Source: RYN-133 sp963754285 | GTDB lineage: Bacteria; Actinomycetota; Actinomycetes; Mycobacteriales; Jatrophihabitantaceae | Length of the DNA stretch: 64,000 nt | NCBI GenBank assembly: GCA_963754285.1 | Contig: CAVWFN010000009.1 | Location: forward strand, 124,001-188,000 | Reading direction: 5' to 3' | Shown: positions 25,649 through 32,547 of the stretch, piece by piece | Layout: every line of letters begins with the position of its first letter | Position numbering within the stretch: position 1 is the stretch's first letter | The notes under the pieces: model-generated | What the model saw: the letters and a program-made list of their open reading frames with translations, nothing else | What the model was told of the DNA's origin: nothing | Databases searched by the model: none | Translations under genes and position numbers: made by a program

Positions 25649-26899
25649 GTGTCGATCACCGGACGGCTCGCGACGATCGCGCGGCCGTCCGTACTCCGTC
25701 TGGTCACGGCGGGGCTGATCTCCGGCGCCGGTGACTGGCTGCTGGCGATCGCGCTGCCGATCTATGTCTACGGTCTGACCGGTTCGACCCTGAGTTCGGC
25801 GCTGACGATGACCGTCGAACTGCTCGCCACCCTCGTTTTCGGCCAGTTCGCGGGGCTCGTCGTCGATCAGTTCGATCGGCGGGTGCTGCTCGTCGTCGCG
25901 AACGTCGCCCAGGCGGTGCTGCTGCTTCCGCTGCTCGCGGTCGACGGCACCGGTCAGCTCTGGCTGATCTATGTCGTGTCCGGGGTGCAGTCGGCGGTCT
26001 CGACCGTGTCCTCACCGGCCGAGAACGCGCTGATCCCGTCGCTCGTCGCGCCCGACGAGCTCGTCCGCACCAACACCGTGGTCACGACAGCGGGCGACGT
26101 CGCGAAATTCATCGGCGCGGCTGCGGGCGGGATCGTGCTCGGCGCGGTCGGTCTCAACGGTGTCGTGCTGGTCGATGCGCTGACGTTCGTCGCGTCCGCG
26201 TTGTTGCTCGCGGTGCGGTTCCCGGACGCAACCGCGGCCAGCGTCGGGCCCGATGACGGCAAGGGACGCCTGCAGCGCTGGCGCGAGGGTCTGGCACTCG
26301 TGCGACGAACCCGCGAGGTGCGCAATTGCTTCGCACTCGTGCTCCTCAATCAGCTCGCCCAGGGCATCGCGCTCGCACTGATCGTCGCGTTCTTCGTGAA
26401 GGATCTACATCGCGGCAGCGCCGCGGTCGGCGTCTTCCGCAGCTTCCAGGTCATCGGGACGCTGCCGGCCGGGATCCTGCTGGCGGTCTACGCCGCGCGC
26501 TTGCGCCCGGAGTGGCTGCTCAAAGCCGGCTTGGTCGCCAGCACGGCGGTCGAGCTCCTCATCTGGAACGGCCCGAGCATCACCGAGTGGTTCGGGTACT
26601 ACCTGATCCTCGAGATCCTGCTGGGGCTTCCCGGCATGGCCGCCTTCATCGCGTTCATCACGCTGCTGCAATCGGCGACCCCACGTGAGTTTCGTGGCCG
26701 GGTGTTCAGCCTCATGGGCGCGCTCAGCAGCGCGGCGCTGCTCGTCAGCGTCCTGGTCGGTGGGTCGTTGGGTGAGGTGTTCGATCCGCGCACGGTGTTG
26801 AACGCGACCGTGGCGCTCGAAGCACTGACCGCGGTGGCCGCCGTCGTCCTGTTCCGGTCTAGCGGACCTCGAGATCAGCAGCCCGCAGAGAGTCCTTGA
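25649..26899 (+). CDS. MFS transporter
   Basis: Major facilitator of 416 residues with about 12 TM segments and the motif-A-like FAGLVVDQFDRRVLL between helices 2 and 3. A SSPAENALIPSLV motif after helix 4 is common in the MFS_3/enterobactin-exporter-like group, so export of a small molecule is a reasonable guess. GTG 25649 follows the stop of the preceding gene by 2 bp. Its last 41 bp overlap hisF on the other strand. Confidence 0.87.
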   Translation: MSITGRLATIARPSVLRLVTAGLISGAGDWLLAIALPIYVYGLTGSTLSSALTMTVELLATLVFGQFAGLVVDQFDRRVLLVVANVAQAVLLLPLLAVDGTGQLWLIYVVSGVQSAVSTVSSPAENALIPSLVAPDELVRTNTVVTTAGDVAKFIGAAAGGIVLGAVGLNGVVLVDALTFVASALLLAVRFPDATAASVGPDDGKGRLQRWREGLALVRRTREVRNCFALVLLNQLAQGIALALIVAFFVKDLHRGSAAVGVFRSFQVIGTLPAGILLAVYAARLRPEWLLKAGLVASTAVELLIWNGPSITEWFGYYLILEILLGLPGMAAFIAFITLLQSATPREFRGRVFSLMGALSSAALLVSVLVGGSLGEVFDPRTVLNATVALEALTAVAAVVLFRSSGPRDQQPAESP

Positions 26900-27617
26900 C
26901 CTCGCCGATCGTGAGCTCGCCGAAGTGGAAGACGCTCGCGGCGAGGACGGCGTCCGCGCCTGCCTGCACGGCGGGGGCGAAGTCGGCGACCTTGCCCGCT
27001 CCCCCGCTGGCGATCACCGGAACGGTGACTGCCGCGCGGACGAGCCGGATCAGGGGCAGGTCGTAGCCGTCCTTGGTCCCGTCGGCGTCCATCGAGTTGA
27101 GCAGGATCTCGCCCGCACCCAGGTCCGCGGCCTGCTGCGCCCACGCGACCGCGTCGATGCCGGTGCCTCGGCGCCCGCCGTGCGTGGTGACCTCGAAGCC
27201 GGACGGGGTGTCCGCGCGGCGCGCGTCGACCGACAGCACCAGCACCTGCCTTCCGAACCGCTCGGCGATCTCTGCCAGCAGTTCGGGACGCGCGATGGCG
27301 GCGGTGTTGACGCCCACCTTGTCTGCACCGGCGCGCAACAACGCGTCGACGTCGGCGACTGTGCGCACTCCGCCACCGACGGTGAGTGGGATGAACACCT
27401 GCTCGGCGGTGCGCCGCACGACCTCGTAGGTCGTCTCACGCTCGCCGCTGGACGCGGTGATGTCGAGGAAGGTGAGCTCGTCAGCACCCTGCTCGTCGTA
27501 GCGGCGGGCCAGCTCGACGGGGTCGCCTGCATCGCGCAGCCCGACGAAGTTCACGCCCTTGACCACTCGTCCGGCATCGACATCGAGGCACGGGATGACA
27601 CGGACGGCGACGCTCAC
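26859..27617 (-). CDS. hisF: Imidazole glycerol phosphate synthase, cyclase subunit
   Basis: TIM barrel of 252 residues. Catalytic Asp in VIPCLDVDAGRVVKG (Asp11) and the second Asp in LNSMDADGTKDGYD (Asp130 region). Phosphate sites VGGGVRT and ASGGAGK. GTG 27617 overlaps the hisA stop as GTGA. Receives ammonia from HisH and yields IGP and AICAR. Last gene of the his operon; its 3' end overlaps the MFS gene on the opposite strand. Confidence 0.97.
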   Translation of the reverse strand: MSVAVRVIPCLDVDAGRVVKGVNFVGLRDAGDPVELARRYDEQGADELTFLDITASSGERETTYEVVRRTAEQVFIPLTVGGGVRTVADVDALLRAGADKVGVNTAAIARPELLAEIAERFGRQVLVLSVDARRADTPSGFEVTTHGGRRGTGIDAVAWAQQAADLGAGEILLNSMDADGTKDGYDLPLIRLVRAAVTVPVIASGGAGKVADFAPAVQAGADAVLAASVFHFGELTIGEVKDSLRAADLEVR

Positions 27618-28327
27618 GAAACGGCCTGGAGCGCGTCGGGAAGGGTGAACGCGCCGGCGTAGAGCGCCTTGCCGACGATGGCACCTTCGACGGTTCCGAG
27701 GCCGGCGATCGCGCGCAGGTCGTCGAGCGACGACACGCCGCCGCTGGCCACGACGGCGGCCGAGGTACGGGCGCACACGTCGCGCAGCAGGTCGAGGTTC
27801 GGCCCGGTCAGCGTCCCGTCGCGGCGCACGTCGGTGACGACGTAGCGGGCGCAGCCGTCCGCGTCGAGGCGCGCCATCGTCTCCCACAGATCGCCGCCGT
27901 CCTGCGTCCAGCCCCGGGCCGCGAGGGTGGTGCCGCGCACGTCGAGCCCGACCGCGATCTTGTCGCCGTGCTCGGCGATCGCCGAGCGCACCCAGTCGGG
28001 CGATTCGAGCGCGGCCGTACCGAGATTGACGCGCGCACAGCCGGTTGCCAGTGCAGCGGTCAGCGACGCGTCGTCGCGGATCCCGCCGGACAACTCGACC
28101 GCGACGTCGAGGCGCGCGACGACGCCGGCAAGCAGTTCGCGGTTGTCGCCGCGTCCGAACGCGGCGTCGAGATCGACCAGGTGGATCCACTCGGCACCGT
28201 CGCGTTGCCAGGTGAGCGCGGCGTCGAGCGGATCGCCGTAGGAGGTCTCCGAGCCCGCCTCACCCTGCACGAGACGCACGGCAGCACCATCTGCCACGTC
28301 GACCGCGGGAAGCAGAGTCAGGGTCAT
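27614..28327 (-). CDS. hisA: Phosphoribosyl isomerase, HisA/PriA
   Basis: TIM barrel of 237 residues that isomerises ProFAR. LLPAVDVADGAAVRLVQGEAGSETSYGDP and the absence of a trpF gene near the trp genes fit the bifunctional PriA of actinobacteria, which also isomerises phosphoribosyl anthranilate. Catalytic Asp in PAVDV and in VTDVRRDGTL. ATG overlaps the end of the preceding small membrane protein by 4 nt. Dual specificity is inferred. Confidence 0.94.
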   Translation of the reverse strand: MTLTLLPAVDVADGAAVRLVQGEAGSETSYGDPLDAALTWQRDGAEWIHLVDLDAAFGRGDNRELLAGVVARLDVAVELSGGIRDDASLTAALATGCARVNLGTAALESPDWVRSAIAEHGDKIAVGLDVRGTTLAARGWTQDGGDLWETMARLDADGCARYVVTDVRRDGTLTGPNLDLLRDVCARTSAAVVASGGVSSLDDLRAIAGLGTVEGAIVGKALYAGAFTLPDALQAVS

Positions 28328-28659
28328 TTGCGGTTCCGATCGGAGGTCAGGATGGCCAGCGCGGGCGTGGCGATGATGAGCACGAGCAACACGAGCAGCA
28401 CCGCCGAGAACGAACTGGTCAGCAGGTACGCGAGCAGCAGCAGGACGAAGTCGAGGGTGAGCAGCGCGGCGATCGACTCCTTGCGCCGGCGGTAACCGGA
28501 GCCGTGTTGCCACAGCCTGTTGCGCCGCCACACCAGGTCACGTCGTTCGCGGCGCCGCTGCCGGGCGGCGTCCTTGTCGCGGCGCTCACGGTCGGCGGCC
28601 GCGCGCTGTGCGGCCGCAGCCTCGCGCACCGCCCGGGCGCGCGCCCGCTCCTTACTCAC
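28324..28659 (-). CDS. Small basic membrane protein in the his operon
   Basis: A 111-residue protein. The first 60 residues are almost all Arg, Ala, Glu and Lys (ERARARAVREAAAAQRAAAD), probably a long charged helix or coiled coil in the cytoplasm; two hydrophobic segments follow at about 65-83 and 86-103. Not recognised. ATG 28659 starts 22 bp after the palindrome at 28682-28743 and its stop overlaps the hisA ATG as ATGA, so it is translated with hisA and hisF. Confidence 0.72.
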   Translation of the reverse strand: MSKERARARAVREAAAAQRAAADRERRDKDAARQRRRERRDLVWRRNRLWQHGSGYRRRKESIAALLTLDFVLLLLAYLLTSSFSAVLLVLLVLIIATPALAILTSDRNRK

Positions 28660-28681
28660 CGCCGCACCCGCCCGTTCCGAG

Positions 28682-28743
28682 AGTGGTTAGTTTCGGCCGC
28701 AGTGGTCAGTTGTAACTGACCACTGCGGCCCGAACTAACCACT
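28682..28743. repeat. Nested palindrome A (stem-loop, AGTGGT family)
   Basis: Outer arms AGTGGTTAGTT (28682-28692) and AACTAACCACT (28733-28743) are perfect complements. The inner arms AGTGGTCAGTT and AACTGACCACT (28701-28724) are perfect too, with a GT loop; the segments between them (GCGGCC) pair as well with few mismatches. The element begins 10 nt after the hisH stop and ends 22 nt before the next start. The same design recurs at 54447-54518. Possible terminator, attenuator or REP-like element. Confidence 0.8.
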
Positions 28744-28753
28744 GTCCCCGGGG

Positions 28754-29356
28754 TCACAGGGTGGCCAGCCAGTTCTCGAGCAGGGTCGCGCCGGCATCGC
28801 CGGATTTCTCCGGGTGGAACTGGGTGGCCGACACCAGCCCGTCCTCGACCGCGGCGGCGAAGCGCGAGCCGTGGGTCGCGTACGAGACGAGCCCGGACGT
28901 GTGCCCGGCCGCGTAGGAGTGCACGAAGTAGAACCGGGTGCTCGCATCGAGGCCGGCGAACAGCTTCGAGCCGGTGCACACCTCGACGGTGTTCCAGCCC
29001 ATGTGCGGCAGCACCGGTGCCTGGAGCGCCTCGACGCGTCCGGGCAGCACGCCCAGGCCGGCGGTCTCGACCCCGTGTTCGACCCCGGCACCGAACAGCA
29101 CCTGCATGCCGACGCAGATCCCCAGCAGCGGGCGCATCGCGGCCAGCCGAGCCGCGATCGTGGCCGCGCCGTCGACCGCGGCCAACCCGGCCATGCAAGC
29201 CGCGAAGGCTCCCACACCCGGCACGACCAGCCCGTCCGCGGCCAGCGCTTCGGACGGCGACGCCGTCACGGACACGTCGGCCCCGACTCGTTCCAGGGCA
29301 CGCTGCGCAGAGCGGAGATTGCCCGATCCGTAGTCGAGGACGACGACCCGCTTTAT
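28754..29356 (-). CDS. hisH: Imidazole glycerol phosphate synthase, glutaminase subunit
   Basis: Class-I glutamine amidotransferase of about 200 residues that supplies ammonia to HisF. Starts VVVLDYGSGNLRSAQRALER; nucleophile Cys in GICVGMQVLFG; His and Glu of the triad in TQFHPEKSG. No ATG, GTG or TTG exists in frame near the N-terminus. The only position that gives the usual length and a 4-nt overlap with hisB is ATA at 29356 (ATAA overlapping the hisB TAA). A G-to-A change in an ancestral ATGA would produce exactly this. Gene identity is firm; the start is uncertain. Confidence 0.93.
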   Translation of the reverse strand: MKRVVVLDYGSGNLRSAQRALERVGADVSVTASPSEALAADGLVVPGVGAFAACMAGLAAVDGAATIAARLAAMRPLLGICVGMQVLFGAGVEHGVETAGLGVLPGRVEALQAPVLPHMGWNTVEVCTGSKLFAGLDASTRFYFVHSYAAGHTSGLVSYATHGSRFAAAVEDGLVSATQFHPEKSGDAGATLLENWLATL

Positions 29357-29946
29357 AGGGAGCCCTTCGTGGACGGCACGCCGTCGACGCGCGGGTCGAG
29401 TTCGACCGCTGTGCGCAAGGCCCGTGCGACGGCTTTGTACTGCGCCTCGGTCACGTGGTGCCAGTCGCGTCCGGAGTGGACGACGACGTGGAGAGCCAGC
29501 GCCGCGTGGTAGGTGAACGACTCGAACACGTGCCGGGTCAGCGTCGTCGCGTAGTCGGGGCCGATCGTCGGCGGCGCGCCCTCGGGCTCGCGGTGCACCA
29601 GGTACGGGCGGCCGGACAGATCGACCGCGGCCTGCACGAGGCACTCGTCCATCGGGATCATCGCGTCGCCGAACCGGCGCGTGCCTGCTTTGTCGCCGAC
29701 GGCCTGCGCGAACGCTTGACCAAGGGCGATGGCGGTGTCTTCGACGGTGTGGTGCGCGTCGATGTGCAGGTCACCCTCGACCTGGACGGTGAGGTCGAAC
29801 AGCGCGTGCTTGCCGAACGAGGTCAGCATGTGGTCGTAGAAACCGACACCGGTCGACACGTCCGTGTGGCCGTGCCCGTCGAGGTCGATCGTGACGAGCA
29901 CCTTCGTCTCGCGCGTCGCGCGCTCGATACGCCCCGTTCGCGTCAT
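29353..29946 (-). CDS. hisB: Imidazoleglycerol-phosphate dehydratase
   Basis: Manganese enzyme of 197 residues. Metal-binding His/Glu clusters: TGVGFYDHMLTSFGKH, DLHIDAHHTVEDTAIALG and TYHAALALHVVVHSGRDWHHVTEAQYKA. ATG 29946 overlaps the hisC stop as ATGA although the frame is open further upstream. Its TAA stop overlaps the presumed hisH start. Confidence 0.97.
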   Translation of the reverse strand: MTRTGRIERATRETKVLVTIDLDGHGHTDVSTGVGFYDHMLTSFGKHALFDLTVQVEGDLHIDAHHTVEDTAIALGQAFAQAVGDKAGTRRFGDAMIPMDECLVQAAVDLSGRPYLVHREPEGAPPTIGPDYATTLTRHVFESFTYHAALALHVVVHSGRDWHHVTEAQYKAVARALRTAVELDPRVDGVPSTKGSL

Positions 29947-31106
29947 GAGCGGACCTCCTGCAGTGCGGATCGGAACGCTGCCATCTCCGCGGGCGTCCCG
30001 ATCGAGACCCGCAGCCAGCCGTCCGGTCCAGTTTCCCGGATGAGCACGCCCCGGTCGAGCAGGCCCTGCCATACGGCGTGCCGATCATCGAAGGTCCCGA
30101 ACAGGACGAAGTTCGCATCGGAGTCTGCCGCCTGCAGGCCGACCGAGCGCAACCACTCGACCGTGCGGTCACGTTCGGAACGCAGCTCGTCGACCGCGGC
30201 GAGCAGTTCGGACGAGTGTGCGAGCGCCACGCGCGCGACCGTCTGCGACACCGCAGACAGGTGATACGGCAACCGGACGATGCGCAAGGCGTCCACGACG
30301 GCCGGTGACGCCGCGAGATAGCCGAGGCGTCCACCGGCCAGCGCGAACGCCTTCGACATGGTTCGGGTGACCGCCAGCCGCGGATACCGCGGCAGCAGCG
30401 CCAGCGCGCTCGGTGTACCGGCGCGGCGGAACTCGGCATACGCCTCGTCGACCACGACCATTCCGGGCGCGACCTCGAGCAGGGCCTCGATGTCGGCGAG
30501 CGGCAACGCCGTCCCGGTCGGGTTGTTCGGCGACGCGAGCAGCACGACGGACGGCTGGTGTTCGGCGATCACCTCGCGCGCCTCGGCGAGGTCGATCGTG
30601 AAGTCGTCGGCACGCCGCCCGATCACCCACCGCGAGTGCGTGTCGCGGGCGTACTCCGGATACATCGAATACGTCGGCGCGAACGACACCACGGTGCGAT
30701 CGGGCCCGGCGAAGGCCTGCAACAGGTGCAGCATCACCTCGTTCGACCCGTTCGCGGCCCATACGTTCGCTGCACTCAACGCGTCGCCGCCGTCGGCGTT
30801 CAGGTAGGAGGCCAGGTCGGCGCGTAACGCGACGGCGTCGCGGTCGGGGTAGCGGTTCAGCGAGCGCGCGGCCTCCGCGACCGCGGCCGCGATATCGACG
30901 ACGACCTCGTCGCCGGGCGGGTAGGGGTTCTCGTTGACGTTGAGCTGTACCGCGACGTCGAGCTGCGGAGCACCGTAGGGCTGCTCCCCCCGCAGCTCAT
31001 CGCGCAGAGGAAGGTCGTCGATGCCTTTCGACTCGCTCGTGGGCCGCTCGCTGCGCTCGGACCCGCTCACGGGTCGAATCTCGCCTGTCGGCTCGGGAGA
31101 TCCCAT
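29943..31106 (-). CDS. hisC: Histidinol-phosphate aminotransferase
   Basis: PLP aminotransferase of 387 residues. PLP Lys in TRTMSKAFALAGGRLGY, NNPTGT in LLASPNNPTGTALP, VVVDEAYAEF, and NENPY near the N-terminus. ATG 31106 has GGAG about 8 nt upstream and lies 22 nt after the hisD stop. The protein has about 30 extra residues (GSERSERPTSESKGIDD) before the usual PLRDELRG start; this stretch is Ser/Glu/Arg-rich and looks like inserted or recently recruited sequence. A later start (GTG 31070) would shorten it. Confidence 0.95.
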   Translation of the reverse strand: MGSPEPTGEIRPVSGSERSERPTSESKGIDDLPLRDELRGEQPYGAPQLDVAVQLNVNENPYPPGDEVVVDIAAAVAEAARSLNRYPDRDAVALRADLASYLNADGGDALSAANVWAANGSNEVMLHLLQAFAGPDRTVVSFAPTYSMYPEYARDTHSRWVIGRRADDFTIDLAEAREVIAEHQPSVVLLASPNNPTGTALPLADIEALLEVAPGMVVVDEAYAEFRRAGTPSALALLPRYPRLAVTRTMSKAFALAGGRLGYLAASPAVVDALRIVRLPYHLSAVSQTVARVALAHSSELLAAVDELRSERDRTVEWLRSVGLQAADSDANFVLFGTFDDRHAVWQGLLDRGVLIRETGPDGWLRVSIGTPAEMAAFRSALQEVRS

Positions 31107-31128
31107 TGGTTCGCTCCGCAAGCGTCGC

Positions 31129-32427
31129 TCACGAGAGCCGAACCGCGACGGCGGCGCCGTGGGCCGGGAGATCCTCGGCGGCCGACAGCGCGAGCACGTG
31201 CGGCGCCACCTCGGCCAACGCCGCCGCGTTGTACTCGACCAGGTGCACGCCCTTCAGGAACGACTGCACCGACAATCCGGACGAGTGCCGGCCGGTGCCA
31301 CCGGTCGGCAGCACGTGATTCGAGCCCGCGCAGTAGTCACCGAGCGACACCGGCGCGTGCGGCCCGACAAATATGCAGCCGGCATTGGTCACGCGCTCGG
31401 CCCAGGACCGCGCGTCGGCGGTGATCACTTCGAGGTGCTCGGCGGCATAGGCGTCGACCACAGCGAGGCCCTGCTCGAGATCGGTGACCAGGCACAGCGC
31501 CGACTGGGTGCCCGACAGCGCAGCGGTGACCCGCTCGACGTGCTTGGTCAGACCCACCTGCCGCTCGACCTCGACGTCGACGGCGGCGAGCAACGCAGCG
31601 GAGTCGGTGACCAGCACCGACGCGGCCATGGTGTCGTGCTCGGCCTGGCTGATGAGGTCGGCGGCGACGTGGACCGGGTCGGCGGTGTCGTCGGCGAGGA
31701 TCGCGATCTCGGTCGGCCCGGCCTCCGAGTCGATGCCGACCACACCCCGCACCAGGCGCTTGGCCGCCGCGACGTAGATGTTGCCCGGCCCGGTGATCAC
31801 GTCGACCGGTTCGATGCCGAGACCCTGGTCGCCGTAAGCCGCGAGCGCGACCGCCTGCGCGCCGCCGACGGCGTAAACCTCCCCGACGCCGAGCAACGCG
31901 CACGCCGCGAGGATCGCCGGGTGCGGGCGGCCCTCGAATTCCTTCTGCGCCGGGCTGAACACCGCGATCGAACCGACTCCCGCGACCTGGGCCGGGATCA
32001 CGTTCATGACGACGCTGGACGGGTAGACCGCCAGCCCGCCGGGCACGTAGAGACCCACCCGGCCGACCGGGATCCACCGTTCGGTGACCGTGCCGCCGGC
32101 GACCACGTCGACTTCGACCTGCTCGCGGCGCTGGGCCTCGTGGACGATGCGGGCGCGCCGGATCGATTCCTCGAGCGCGGCGCGAACCGCGGGATCCAGG
32201 CGCTCGAGCGCCTCGGCCAGCGCCGCGGCGGGCACCGCCGGCGTGGCGACATCGACCCCGTCGAAGCGCAGCGTGGCCTCACGCACGGCCGGATATCCGC
32301 GGGCCGCGACATCGGCGACGAGCGGGCTCACGACAGCCAGGGCGGCCGCCACATCGACCTCCGCGCGGGGCAGGACGCGGCGAAGATCCGCACCTGCGGT
32401 CGATCGCAGGTCGAGCTGACGCATCAC
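31129..32427 (-). CDS. hisD: Histidinol dehydrogenase
   Basis: Zinc enzyme of 432 residues, two oxidation steps from histidinol to histidine. Conserved: VPGGLAVYPSSVVMNVIPA, VITGPGNIYVAAAKR, DLISQAEHD (zinc ligands, catalytic His), AEHLEVIT and GNHVLPTGG-like GSNHVLPTGGTGR. GTG 32427 lies 7 nt after TAAACT (32435-32440) and is probably a leaderless start; ATG follows as the second codon. First gene of the his operon. Confidence 0.97.
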   Translation of the reverse strand: MMRQLDLRSTAGADLRRVLPRAEVDVAAALAVVSPLVADVAARGYPAVREATLRFDGVDVATPAVPAAALAEALERLDPAVRAALEESIRRARIVHEAQRREQVEVDVVAGGTVTERWIPVGRVGLYVPGGLAVYPSSVVMNVIPAQVAGVGSIAVFSPAQKEFEGRPHPAILAACALLGVGEVYAVGGAQAVALAAYGDQGLGIEPVDVITGPGNIYVAAAKRLVRGVVGIDSEAGPTEIAILADDTADPVHVAADLISQAEHDTMAASVLVTDSAALLAAVDVEVERQVGLTKHVERVTAALSGTQSALCLVTDLEQGLAVVDAYAAEHLEVITADARSWAERVTNAGCIFVGPHAPVSLGDYCAGSNHVLPTGGTGRHSSGLSVQSFLKGVHLVEYNAAALAEVAPHVLALSAAEDLPAHGAAVAVRLS

Positions 32428-32434
32428 GGATTTC

Positions 32435-32440
32435 AGTTTA
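32435..32440 (-). promoter_or_regulatory. -10 box of the his operon
   Basis: TAAACT on the minus strand, 7 nt before the GTG of hisD; no ribosome site follows. No T-box or His-codon leader peptide is visible between the box and the start. Confidence 0.45.
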
Positions 32441-32547
32441 CGGATCGGCCCGGGCTGCCGATGAGGGTCATTGGGCGCGCATTCGGGCGCCTCCTGTTGT
32501 AAGATTCACGTTAAGTCCCGAGTCTCATACCCCGCAGGAGCACTCGT

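Noticed and set aside
28754..29644. hisH starting at 29644 (296 codons)
   Set aside because: The extra N-terminus is the out-of-frame reading of hisB, rich in Arg/Pro; HisH proteins are about 200 residues.
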